Below, one piece after another: positions 1 through 6,803 of a stretch of DNA of 19,950 nt. The notes beneath the pieces are model-generated. The model was given only the letters and a program-made list of their open reading frames with translations. It was not told the DNA's origin and made no database searches. Within the stretch, counting starts at the first letter, position 1. The number at the start of each line of letters is the position of its first letter. A program made the translations under genes and the position numbers. The stretch covers positions 1 to 19,950 of the forward strand of contig JASLAE010000218.1 in the NCBI GenBank assembly GCA_030147305.1. Direction: 5' to 3'. Source of the stretch: Cesiribacter sp. GTDB taxonomy: Bacteria > Bacteroidota > Bacteroidia > Cytophagales > Cyclobacteriaceae.

Positions 1-727
1 TTTTCCAGCTGCTGATATCTTCTGCCATCTGATGTGGAAGTGTTTCATCGGCTGTGCCATGGAGAACAAGGAGGGGTTGCTGCAGTTGCTTAACAGCAGC
101 CGGAATACTCAGGCGCTCTTTATTTTCCTGAAAATTTTCAACTAGCTGGTAGTAGAGTGGCATCTTTTGGTTGGTTCGGGTATTTTCTATGTGCACAACC
201 CCTTTTTCTTTCCAGTCATCCAGGAAAGACTGGGGCCAGCGTTCCTCCAGATTGTTAATGGCTGCCCAGGTTACAACCGCTTTTACGCGAGGCTCTTCTT
301 TAGCCTTCAAAAGCACCAGTCCGCCACCCCGGCTATGGCCGATGAGCGCCAGGCGGCTCAGGTCAATTTCCTCTGCTGGAATTGCACTTTTTCCTCCTTC
401 CAGCTTATAAATCATCACACCAAGGTCATCAAGCTCAATAATGAAATTATTATGGCCAAAGGCATCCAGGTCTGCAAAATCCATGGGTTGTTCCGGGGTG
501 GTGCCGTTGTGTGAGAGATTCAGTTTTACAAAAACATAACCAGCTTTTGCAAAAGTGTCGGCAATGAGGTTAAAAGTGCCCCAGTCTTTAAAGCCTTTGA
601 ATCCATGCACTAAAAGCACAACAGGTTTTTGCGCTCCATTTTGCAAATATGTAGCATCGTAAATGAAGGGTCTTTTATGGTGGCGGGAGTGAAGAATCTG
701 ATTTCCCGTTTTTATAAGTGTATGCAT
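1..727 (-). CDS. alpha/beta hydrolase (partial, C-terminus outside window)
   Basis: Reading the minus strand from an ATG at 727 gives an open frame of 242 residues that runs off the left edge. A strand HGFKGFKDWG at residues 41-50 looks like the oxyanion-hole loop, and GHSRGG at 130-135 is the nucleophile elbow with Ser132. GTADETLP at 226-231 fits the acid residue of the triad (Asp228 or the adjacent Asp/Glu). The catalytic His is expected past the window edge. No signal peptide is seen, so the protein is probably cytoplasmic. This pattern is typical of the dienelactone-hydrolase/acyl-peptidase-like part of the superfamily; the substrate cannot be told from sequence. No in-frame start lies just upstream of 727. 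It is transcribed divergently from the polyprenyl synthase gene, with about 70 bases between the start codons. Confidence 0.88.
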   Translation of the reverse strand, partial: MHTLIKTGNQILHSRHHKRPFIYDATYLQNGAQKPVVLLVHGFKGFKDWGTFNLIADTFAKAGYVFVKLNLSHNGTTPEQPMDFADLDAFGHNNFIIELDDLGVMIYKLEGGKSAIPAEEIDLSRLALIGHSRGGGLVLLKAKEEPRVKAVVTWAAINNLEERWPQSFLDDWKEKGVVHIENTRTNQKMPLYYQLVENFQENKERLSIPAAVKQLQQPLLVLHGTADETLPHQMAEDISSWK

Positions 728-753
728 AGAATGGTAAAATAAAAAATCATCCC

Positions 754-784
754 TTTGGTTTGCAAAAAACGGGTTGTATACTTG
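754..784 (+). promoter_or_regulatory. candidate Bacteroidota promoter for polyprenyl synthase gene
   Basis: TTTG at 754-757, a 19-base spacer, then TATACTTG at 777-784. The known Bacteroidota sigma-A consensus is TTTG/TTG, 17-23 bases, TAnnTTTG; the -7 element here has one mismatch. The start codon at 797 would leave a leader of only a few bases. This is a pattern match without transcript support. Confidence 0.4.
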
Positions 785-796
785 TATCCGTTTAAA

Positions 797-1774
797 ATGT
801 CCTTATCCTTAAACCAAATACAGGCACCCATCGCTGCAGAAATGCAATCTTTTGAGCAGAAGTTCCGTGCTTCCATGCGAACACGTGTGCTTTTGCTCGA
901 TAAAATCATGCGCTACATAGTTAAGCGCAAGGGCAAGCAAATGCGTCCTATGTTTGTGTTTCTCAGCGCAGGTACAGCTGGTGGTAGAATAGATGAGGCA
1001 ACCTACAGGGGTGCTTCTCTTATAGAATTACTGCATACGGCTACACTGGTACATGACGATGTGGTAGATGATGCCAGCCACCGGCGTGGTTTCTTCTCGG
1101 TTAATGCACTATGGAAAAATAAAATAGCTGTACTGGTTGGCGACTATTTGCTGAGCCGGGGTTTGCTGCTGAGTGTAGACAATGGAGATTTCGATTTGCT
1201 GAAAATAGTTTCTACGGCCGTTCGTGAGATGAGCGAAGGGGAGCTGCTGCAAATTGAAAAAGCCCGCCTGATGGATATCACAGAAGGGGTATATTATGAT
1301 ATCATCTGTAAAAAGACGGCAAGCCTCATTGCCTCATGCTGTGCCGCAGGTGCTGCTTCTGTGGGTGCCAATCCCGAGGCAGTAGAAAGTATGCGCTTGT
1401 TTGGTGAAAAGGTTGGGATGGCTTTTCAGATAAAGGATGACCTGTTCGATTACGGTGAAGAAGAAATTGGTAAACCGGTTGGCATAGACATTAAAGAACG
1501 AAAAATGACCCTGCCGCTGATTCATGCCTTAAACAAATCCAGTTGGCTGGACCGGCGTAATATCATTTACAAAGTTAAAAACCAAAGCGATAAGCCTAAG
1601 AAAGTGCGGGAGGTGATTGAATTCGTAAAAGCTTCCGGTGGCATACAATATGCAGAAAGGGTAATGCAAGGCTATATAGAAGAAGCTATGCAGTTACTCA
1701 CCGCAATGCCGGATTCCAGTTACAAAACATCCCTGCAACAGCTGGTTATTTACACGATTGAACGCAATAAATAA
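797..1774 (+). CDS. long-chain trans-polyprenyl diphosphate synthase (IspB-like)
   Basis: The product condenses isopentenyl diphosphate onto an allylic primer to make a long all-trans prenyl diphosphate, probably the menaquinone side chain in this phylum (inferred). With the start at 797 it has 325 residues, normal for the family. The frame is open from an ATG at 755, but those 14 extra residues lie across the likely promoter and are unlike the family N-terminus. KGKQMRP (45-51) carries the diphosphate-binding Lys/Arg; the first Asp-rich motif is DDVVD (87-91), the second DDLFD (214-218), followed by GKPVGIDIKERKMTLP. A small Ala at position -5 before the first motif and the stretch LLHTATLVHDDVVD resemble octaprenyl/solanesyl-type enzymes rather than FPP or GGPP synthases. 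Exact chain length is not predictable. The gene is monocistronic; the next gene is convergent. Confidence 0.93.
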   Translation: MSLSLNQIQAPIAAEMQSFEQKFRASMRTRVLLLDKIMRYIVKRKGKQMRPMFVFLSAGTAGGRIDEATYRGASLIELLHTATLVHDDVVDDASHRRGFFSVNALWKNKIAVLVGDYLLSRGLLLSVDNGDFDLLKIVSTAVREMSEGELLQIEKARLMDITEGVYYDIICKKTASLIASCCAAGAASVGANPEAVESMRLFGEKVGMAFQIKDDLFDYGEEEIGKPVGIDIKERKMTLPLIHALNKSSWLDRRNIIYKVKNQSDKPKKVREVIEFVKASGGIQYAERVMQGYIEEAMQLLTAMPDSSYKTSLQQLVIYTIERNK

Positions 1775-1817
1775 AACGCTTTTAGTGCCTGTTTTATAAG
1801 TGTTTATGCAGCTTCAT

Positions 1818-1837
1818 CAACTTTTTAGTAGAAGTTG
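1818..1837. terminator. possible hairpin between convergent genes
   Basis: A short inverted repeat with arms of 8 bases (one G-T pair) and a 4-base loop sits between the convergent polyprenyl synthase and DUF2306-like genes. It is not followed by a clean T-run on either strand (only CTTTTC about 10 bases on), so a terminator role is weakly supported. Confidence 0.3.
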
Positions 1838-1926
1838 CTAGAAAGTCTTTTCAAGTTCCACATCCATCTTACTGTTAATTTTCTTCCCCAATTATTGGTC
1901 AAAAAACTGGTGAATGTATAGCTGTT

Positions 1927-2592
1927 CTATACGGCCACTTTGTCGATTACTTTTTTCTTTGGCGAATATTTCCTAATAAAGTATACCAGTACAGGGGTGC
2001 CCAGGGCAGTGGGAAGCAACCATGCAATGAAGACTGGTTCAGTTTGTATATTTGTAACCAGAAAAGCAGTAAAGGTGCTGATGTAGGCACCTCCCATACG
2101 GCCGATATGTCGCAGCAGTAAACTAGCTTTTGTGCGTTTGTGAAGGCTGCTCAATACTTTGATATCACTCAGAAGCATCAGCAATAAAATCCCCGTAAAA
2201 ACGAGTAAAACCAATTGTAGCCCCTGCAGGTGCAAACCTTCCGTCCATAACATATAACTGGTAAAGCTGCCTGCAAGTATGAAAGTAACTAACAGCAGGC
2301 TCCAGTCCAGGAATAGGTTGGGTGCAGTATTTCTTTTGTGATACTGCAGGCTTCTGTATCCAGTGAGTGTCATGTAGGTAGAGAATACTCCTATGACAAA
2401 GAGAAATGGGCTGTACCGGAGTACGCACATCAGCAGGGACGTAATGCCTACCCCCAGCATGGCAATTGTATAAATGATACCTGTGCGTTTATGTAACCGT
2501 TTTCCTTTCGGGGCAGAAAAAGAAATGCCGCCGCTGAGCAGGGCGGTGAAGCCGGCAACAATGTGTAGGATAAGTAAACCTGTGTAGAGCAT
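1927..2592 (-). CDS. DUF2306-like multi-pass membrane protein, function unknown
   Basis: A 221-residue, very hydrophobic protein with about seven likely membrane spans (roughly 4-24, 38-58, 62-80, 95-115, 122-142, 166-182, 186-207). Conserved-looking polar positions inside or next to spans are His10 in ILHIVAG, the basic turn KRLHKRTG at 31-38, and RHIGRMGGAY at 161-170. These His/Arg-rich helix ends resemble the DUF2306 family of predicted inner-membrane proteins, some of which are suspected to bind haem or quinone; that is a recalled resemblance, not proof. The C-terminus is basic and probably cytoplasmic. It lies 132 bases downstream of the LytTR gene on the same strand and may be read through from it, or have its own promoter: a weak TAnnTTTG-like element on the minus strand lies at 2617-2624. 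Confidence 0.62.
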   Translation of the reverse strand: MLYTGLLILHIVAGFTALLSGGISFSAPKGKRLHKRTGIIYTIAMLGVGITSLLMCVLRYSPFLFVIGVFSTYMTLTGYRSLQYHKRNTAPNLFLDWSLLLVTFILAGSFTSYMLWTEGLHLQGLQLVLLVFTGILLLMLLSDIKVLSSLHKRTKASLLLRHIGRMGGAYISTFTAFLVTNIQTEPVFIAWLLPTALGTPVLVYFIRKYSPKKKVIDKVAV

Positions 2593-2724
2593 CGCTTATT
2601 TTTATTGGTGATGCTGCAAGTATAAAAAACTGCAGGTTTAGCTGCCGAAATAAGGGTTAAGTGCCAAAGGAAAAGGGATGAATGACAAAGTCTGTGACGA
2701 AAAGCAAGATCTCCGGGACGTATA

Positions 2725-3618
2725 TCAAACCACGGCGCTTATTTTTTGGAGCAAATATGGCGCAAAGGAGCGACTGAGTGGCACCGACTGATCAGCGGAT
2801 TTTAAGTGCAGTTGGTACCCTTGCGCATTACCCTTTACCTCCTTCACCTGTTGTAGGTTTACCAGGTAAGACCGATGGCAACGCATGATGGCTTCTGTTC
2901 CCTGCAGTTGTTCTTCCAGTCGGCTCAGGCTGCTCCGCAGTAAAGTTTTCTGTAGCATGCCTTCTTTTATCCAGGCAATCTCTGCATAATTTCCGGCTGC
3001 AGAAATGTATAAGAGGTTGCAGGAGTTGATTTTAACTAATTCATCTTTATTTTCTCCTTGAAGCCTGATCGCCTGAAGGTCTGCTTCTGGTTTTACAGCT
3101 TCATTGGATTGCTGCATTAGCTGGCTGTTGGTAGCAGCGGCAGTTGCCATGTGTTTCCGCAGGTGCCTGATATAAGCAAACAGCACGAGTGCTACAGTTG
3201 GAAAGATGCCTATGACAAAAGTTACCAGGGTATAAAATAGAAAACTCTCGAGTGAAAACTCCATTAGACCCAGGCTGGCACTGTAAAAGAAATTTGCCAG
3301 GGCAATCAATGTGATCTGTGAAAGAATGTACACCACCTGCCTGCCTACCGTCCAGTGTACTTCCCTCCGGTAATCCTGTGCCATGTAAAAGTGCAGGCAG
3401 ACGCCGTGAAAAAACATTACAAGTGCAGTGATGACGCCATAACCTGCAAGTAACAGCGGTTTGGAAGCTTCACTGATCTGGTGCAGGCCAAAAGGCTGAA
3501 AAAACAAAAGAAATAGCCATATAAAAACCCCTGTCATGCAGGCAGTTAAAGCCAGGTGCTTCCAGTCTGCCTGTACAGGGTAAGGCTTATTCCAGGCCTG
3601 CAGCATTCGATGGCGCAT
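2725..3618 (-). CDS. membrane-anchored LytTR-domain transcriptional regulator
   Basis: A 297-residue protein with four predicted membrane spans (about 20-41 including the FQPFGL motif common in Bacteroidota relatives, 54-79, 91-113, 125-151), a linker rich in Ala/Gln, and a C-terminal LytTR DNA-binding domain at about 190-295. Diagnostic parts of that domain are YISAAGNYAEI (205-215), MRCHRSYLVNL (246-256) and VPLSRSF (279-285). It has no response-regulator receiver domain, so the signal is probably sensed through the membrane part (inference). The start at 3618 overlaps the end of the upstream tlpA-like gene by 32 bases; an alternative ATG at 3606 (MLQAWNK) would overlap by 20. Overlap in either case suggests one mRNA and translational coupling. 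Confidence 0.87.
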   Translation of the reverse strand: MRHRMLQAWNKPYPVQADWKHLALTACMTGVFIWLFLLFFQPFGLHQISEASKPLLLAGYGVITALVMFFHGVCLHFYMAQDYRREVHWTVGRQVVYILSQITLIALANFFYSASLGLMEFSLESFLFYTLVTFVIGIFPTVALVLFAYIRHLRKHMATAAATNSQLMQQSNEAVKPEADLQAIRLQGENKDELVKINSCNLLYISAAGNYAEIAWIKEGMLQKTLLRSSLSRLEEQLQGTEAIMRCHRSYLVNLQQVKEVKGNAQGYQLHLKSADQSVPLSRSFAPYLLQKISAVV

Positions 3619-4870
3619 TGCTTAGTGGTTCGTTAAGCAGTTTGGTCATGAACAATTCAAAGTCTTTCACAAATTCTACATAGGCTTCGCCCGTGCCAGG
3701 ACCACTAAAGCCTGTGTGAATTCTGCGAATGTTGCCTGCTTTATCAATAAAAATTGTGGTAGGGAAAGCCATCACGTGATTTAGCATTGGAAGGGTTTTG
3801 GCAGCTTCTTCTTTATCAGAGGTGCCTGCTACCAGTAGATCATAACCAACATTCCATCTATCCTTCATCTTAATCAACCTTTGGCTGGCATAGTCAAAAT
3901 CGGCTTTCTTCTCGTATCCAAGTCCAATGATAGCAACTTCCTTTTCTTTATTCCGCTCGTACCATTCTGCCAGAAATTTGGTTTCGTCCATACAATTAGG
4001 GCACCAGCTTCCTAATAGCTGTACAATCACAACTTTATTATCATACTTTGGGTCAGAAAGGCTCACTTCATCACCTTCTAGGTTAGGGAAGGTAAAGGCC
4101 AGGCTGTCATAGCCTTCTTTTAGAAAAGTGAGACTATCGGCAGGAGGGAGGCTGGCAGTATCATTGCGTACAGCTATCCATTTTTCCTCCCACAATTTCC
4201 CACTCCAGAAGGTACCCTCCAGTTGATCAGCACTTTTTGCAGTGGCTTTGAATAAATAGGCATGTTCTCCATCAAAGGCGCTTAGATATAAAGTGTTGCC
4301 GGTGACATTCCCCTCCAGATAGCGGTAGTCACCGGTTGAGGTAAGAAAAGTGCCGGTAAGATTACTGCCATTTTGCTGAAAAATGCCAATAGCATTGGGA
4401 GTTCCGGAGGAGTCTTCTTTCATAAAGCTCACCGACCAACGTCCATTAAGATCTACGGTGGGCGCTGTTTTAGGTGTTTCAAAGCGATAACTTATGCCCT
4501 TTTCTGCATGAAAGGGTAAGCTGTAATTTTCTTCATAATTCTTGATGAAAAAGCCCTGTAACTGGTCATCAGCTGTTCTTGCTGCTCTAATTTCGGTATC
4601 AAAAATATTCATGGGCATGATCAGTGAATCGCTATTCATATGAACAGGGCCCACTTCAAGCTCTTCTTTACCATTGATAAGAGTAAGTTGTAAGCTATCT
4701 GGAGCATTACCACTCAGGCGGAAGTGAAAGGGAAGTTCCTGTTCCTGAATTTCAATCACACCGCGCCACAGACCAGCCATTGGATCTGGCTGTTTAGACT
4801 TCTCTTTAGGGCTGCACGCCATTAGCCAGGTGCAGCTCGCGGCAATTAAAATGATGGCCAGATGCTTCAT
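3587..4870 (-). CDS. TlpA-like thioredoxin-fold lipoprotein
   Basis: A 427-residue protein with a lipoprotein signal peptide: short basic start, hydrophobic stretch, lipobox LMAC with Cys19 as the lipidated residue. It therefore probably sits on the periplasmic face of a membrane. Residues about 30-245 form a beta-rich N-terminal part with two similar segments (GLWRGVIEI..., and GRWSVSFM... from 142), unrecognised but typical of Bacteroidota redoxin lipoproteins. Residues 255-415 are an AhpC/TSA-TlpA type thioredoxin fold with active site WCPNC (Cys290, Cys293) and the cis-Pro segment AFPTTIFID (Pro370). Likely a thiol-disulfide reductase or oxidase; the partner is unknown. It overlaps the LytTR gene downstream and lies divergent from mraZ across 563 bases. 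Confidence 0.88.
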   Translation of the reverse strand: MKHLAIILIAASCTWLMACSPKEKSKQPDPMAGLWRGVIEIQEQELPFHFRLSGNAPDSLQLTLINGKEELEVGPVHMNSDSLIMPMNIFDTEIRAARTADDQLQGFFIKNYEENYSLPFHAEKGISYRFETPKTAPTVDLNGRWSVSFMKEDSSGTPNAIGIFQQNGSNLTGTFLTSTGDYRYLEGNVTGNTLYLSAFDGEHAYLFKATAKSADQLEGTFWSGKLWEEKWIAVRNDTASLPPADSLTFLKEGYDSLAFTFPNLEGDEVSLSDPKYDNKVVIVQLLGSWCPNCMDETKFLAEWYERNKEKEVAIIGLGYEKKADFDYASQRLIKMKDRWNVGYDLLVAGTSDKEEAAKTLPMLNHVMAFPTTIFIDKAGNIRRIHTGFSGPGTGEAYVEFVKDFELFMTKLLNEPLSNAPSNAAGLE

Positions 4871-4904
4871 GAGGTAAAGCTAAGAAAAAAACGTTTTTTT
4901 AGGG

Positions 4905-4921
4905 TGGTGGGAGGAAGTGGG
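4905..4921 (+). promoter_or_regulatory. second MraZ-box-like site near the tlpA-like gene
   Basis: TGGTGGGAGGAAGTGG at 4905-4920 matches 15 of 16 bases with the core of the mraZ-proximal site at 5368-5383, in the same orientation. It contains TGGGA at 4908 and again at 4918, so the 10-base period of MraZ half-sites is kept, but a third unit at 4928 is absent. It is about 35 bases upstream of the tlpA-like start codon. MraZ binding here is an inference. Confidence 0.45.
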
Positions 4922-4993
4922 AATATTTTTGATTAACGTAAAAAAAATTTTTCAAGCCATAAATGAAGATTATGTTAAGTAATATTTATGCTG

Positions 4994-5029
4994 CAAAGGT
5001 AAAAAATCAAAGCCTGGCTGCGTTAACAA
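4994..5029 (-). promoter_or_regulatory. candidate promoter for tlpA-like/LytTR genes
   Basis: On the minus strand TACCTTTG (4994-5001) is an exact TAnnTTTG -7 element. A TTG at 5027-5029 lies 25 bases upstream, slightly longer than the usual 17-23. It would give a leader of roughly 110-120 bases that contains the 4905-4920 repeat and the A7CGT7 palindrome. Confidence 0.33.
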
Positions 5030-5113
5030 CATATATCCGCTCATTTCTTGTTTACCTGTTATAGGCCATATATTAAACATTTTGACAAGACTTTTACTTG
5101 TGCACAAATTTAC

Positions 5114-5122
5114 TGTGGATAA
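5114..5122 (-). promoter_or_regulatory. perfect DnaA-box sequence
   Basis: TGTGGATAA on the plus strand is the reverse complement of the consensus DnaA box TTATCCACA. It lies in the tlpA-like/mraZ intergenic region, about 310 bases before mraZ. Function is inferred only from the match. Confidence 0.45.
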
Positions 5123-5370
5123 GTCTAGGTACAATGTAGTATCCTACTGATAATCAGAAGGTTAGTATATGTTGATTACTTAGCTAAAGAGTCATGATTT
5201 AGGGCTTAACTTCCTGAATTTGAGTGTTTTCTGTAGAATATCTCCACAACCATTATAAGAGTAAATTTTGTATTATATCGTTATTTGGCGGTATAGATAT
5301 TTAATGGTAAGGTATTTTATATAACAAATTAAAGAATAGGTATTAACGATATATTAGGGTGAATGAATGG

Positions 5371-5395
5371 TGGGAGAAAGTGGTAAATTGTGGAT
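5371..5395 (+). promoter_or_regulatory. probable MraZ operator (three TGG repeats, 10-base period)
   Basis: TGGGA at 5371, TGGTA at 5381 and TGGAT at 5391 are spaced exactly 10 bases apart, about 40 bases before the mraZ start. In other bacteria MraZ represses its own operon by binding three or four direct TGGGN repeats separated by five bases, upstream of mraZ. Position, orientation and spacing match; the second and third units deviate from TGGG at one base. The repeats lie just upstream of the candidate -7 element, where a bound protein would block RNA polymerase. Confidence 0.72.
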
Positions 5396-5423
5396 AAACA
5401 TGTCATTATAATTTATAGATTTG
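5388..5423 (+). promoter_or_regulatory. candidate promoter of mraZ and the dcw cluster
   Basis: TAGATTTG at 5416-5423 is an exact TAnnTTTG -7 element. The nearest TTG (5388-5390) is 25 bases upstream, longer than the usual spacer, so the -33 half is doubtful. The mraZ ATG at 5434 is only 10 bases past the -7 element, implying a nearly leaderless mRNA. Confidence 0.45.
5389..5397 (-). promoter_or_regulatory. perfect DnaA-box sequence overlapping the MraZ operator
   Basis: TGTGGATAA again equals the reverse complement of TTATCCACA. It covers the third TGG repeat of the probable MraZ operator and abuts the putative -33 element, so DnaA and MraZ would compete for the same bases if both bind. Confidence 0.45.
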
Positions 5424-5433
5424 CATTAGACCC

Positions 5434-5880
5434 ATGGCTTACTTTACCTCGGAATACGAATGCAAACTGGACGCGAAAGGCCGCATGATGCTGCCTGCCC
5501 GTATCAAATCTGCCCTGCCGGCTGCGGCTTCGGGCGGAGAGTTGGTTTTGCGCCGTGGTTTTGAGCCCTGCTTAGTTGTTTATCCATATACAGAGTACAA
5601 AAAGATATTTTCCAAGATCGCCTCCCTGAATGAATTTAATGAAGAATACAGAACGCTTCAGCGGAACTTCTTCAGAGGCAATGTGCAGGTAGAACTGGAC
5701 GGCAGCGGCCGCCTCCTGATTCCTAAAACCATGATGCGTTATGCCGATCTTGACAAGGATGTGATTGTAGTAGGCATGGGAAACCGTTTTGAGTTGTGGA
5801 ACCCGGTTAAATATGAGGATTACCTGATTCAGGACCGTGACGAATTTAGTAAATTAGCAGAAAAATATCTTTCAGAATAA
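5434..5880 (+). CDS. mraZ: transcriptional regulator MraZ
   Basis: 148 residues, the normal length, with the two tandem SpoVT/AbrB-like half-domains of MraZ: LDAKGRMMLPA at 12-22 and LDGSGRLLIP at 88-97, each carrying the conserved DxxGRxxxP signature. MraZ forms a ring-shaped oligomer that binds DNA at direct repeats upstream of its own gene and represses the dcw operon. It is the first gene of the cluster, 6 bases before rsmH. The start is clear: MAYFTSEYE aligns with the family N-terminus and no upstream in-frame ATG is needed. Confidence 0.97.
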   Translation: MAYFTSEYECKLDAKGRMMLPARIKSALPAAASGGELVLRRGFEPCLVVYPYTEYKKIFSKIASLNEFNEEYRTLQRNFFRGNVQVELDGSGRLLIPKTMMRYADLDKDVIVVGMGNRFELWNPVKYEDYLIQDRDEFSKLAEKYLSE

Positions 5881-5886
5881 GTAGCT

Positions 5887-6792
5887 ATGTCCTACCACGA
5901 GCCGGTAATGCTTCAGGAAACACTGGAAGGATTGCAGCTGCAGCCGCAGGGAACTTATATAGATTTAACCTTTGGCGGAGGGGGGCATAGCCAGGCCATA
6001 CTCCGGCAGCTTGGGGAGGGTGGACGTTTATTTGCTTTTGATCAGGATGATGATGCCCGGCAGCAGGCGGCCAACATAACAGATACTCGTTTTAGGTTCA
6101 TTGAGACGAATTTCCGCCATTTAAAGCGTTACTTGAAGCTTTTTGGTGTGACTGCGGTTGATGGAATCCTTGCAGATCTTGGTGTTTCATCCCATCAGCT
6201 TAACGAAGCCTCCAGGGGTTTTTCTACCCGCTTCGAAGCAGATCTGGATATGCGCATGGATCGGAGTAGCGCCTTGACTGCCAGTGAGATAGTAAATACG
6301 TACTCTGAGCGTGAGTTGCATAAAATATTGGGGATGTATGGCGAAATAAAGAATGCCAGGTCTCTGGCGGCAGCCATAGTAGCTCGCCGGATTAACGCGC
6401 CAATACAAACGGTTAATGAATTTAAGGAGGTGCTTAATCGGTTTGCACCCAAAGGAAAAGAGTTTAAGTACCAGGCGCAGGTTTTTCAGGCCCTGCGCAT
6501 AGTGGTGAATGACGAACTGCAGGCACTTGAAGAAATGCTTGAACAGACGGTTGAGGTATTAAAGCCCGGTGGCAGGCTGGTGGTCATGAGTTATCATTCA
6601 CTGGAAGACCGGCTGGTTAAACATTTTATGGCCAAAGGAAAATTTTCCGGAGAAGTGGAAAAGGATTTGTATGGTAATATGCAGCGCCCGCTAGTGCCGG
6701 TTACCCGAAAGCCCATTGAGCCCTCTGCTGAAGAGGTGGCACAAAATAACCGGGCGCGCAGTGCACGTTTACGAATAGCTGAAAAAATATAG
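5887..6792 (+). CDS. rsmH: 16S rRNA (cytosine-1402-N4)-methyltransferase RsmH
   Basis: 301 residues. RsmH (older name MraW) methylates N4 of C1402 in the 16S rRNA decoding site using S-adenosylmethionine. Visible motifs in order: HEPVM (4-8), the SAM loop TFGGGGHS (28-35), FDQD (51-54), ADLGVSSHQL, RGFSTR (the family often has RGFSFR), LDMRMD, QVFQALRIVVNDEL, YHSLEDRLVK and the C-terminal SARLRIAEK. All are expected for a functional enzyme. It stands between mraZ and the ftsL-like gene, as in most dcw clusters. It has no convincing Shine-Dalgarno sequence. Confidence 0.97.
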   Translation: MSYHEPVMLQETLEGLQLQPQGTYIDLTFGGGGHSQAILRQLGEGGRLFAFDQDDDARQQAANITDTRFRFIETNFRHLKRYLKLFGVTAVDGILADLGVSSHQLNEASRGFSTRFEADLDMRMDRSSALTASEIVNTYSERELHKILGMYGEIKNARSLAAAIVARRINAPIQTVNEFKEVLNRFAPKGKEFKYQAQVFQALRIVVNDELQALEEMLEQTVEVLKPGGRLVVMSYHSLEDRLVKHFMAKGKFSGEVEKDLYGNMQRPLVPVTRKPIEPSAEEVAQNNRARSARLRIAEKI

Positions 6793-6796
6793 GAGG
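6791..6796 (+). promoter_or_regulatory. strong Shine-Dalgarno sequence of the ftsL-like gene
   Basis: AGGAGG followed by TGGGGGT ends 7 bases before the ATG at 6804, near-ideal in sequence and spacing. It overlaps the rsmH stop codon. Most genes in this window and in this phylum lack such a site. It supports the 6804 start over the ATG at 6813. Confidence 0.7.
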
Positions 6797-6803
6797 TGGG
6801 GGT

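Larger units (their letters stand above)
4871..5433. other. 563-base non-coding, AT-rich region between tlpA-like gene and mraZ
   Basis: No supported gene on either strand. Besides the sites listed separately, it shows a perfect 16-base palindrome of seven A, CG, seven T at 4885-4900, an A8T5-like tract around 4941-4952, a 10-base palindrome TTGTGCACAA at 5098-5107 and, overlapping it, a small inverted repeat ACAAG-N7-CTTGT at 5085-5101. The region is clearly richer in A and T than the flanking genes. Its length is large compared with other gaps in the window, which fits a divergent control region. Confidence 0.7.

Noticed and set aside
167..514. 115-residue plus-strand open frame
   Set aside because: It lies opposite the alpha/beta hydrolase, whose frame carries clear motifs (GHSRGG); the plus-strand translation has no recognisable domain.
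755..796. Upstream ATG of the polyprenyl synthase
   Set aside because: The extra 14 residues cover the likely promoter -7 element and do not look like the family N-terminus; the ATG at 797 is preferred.
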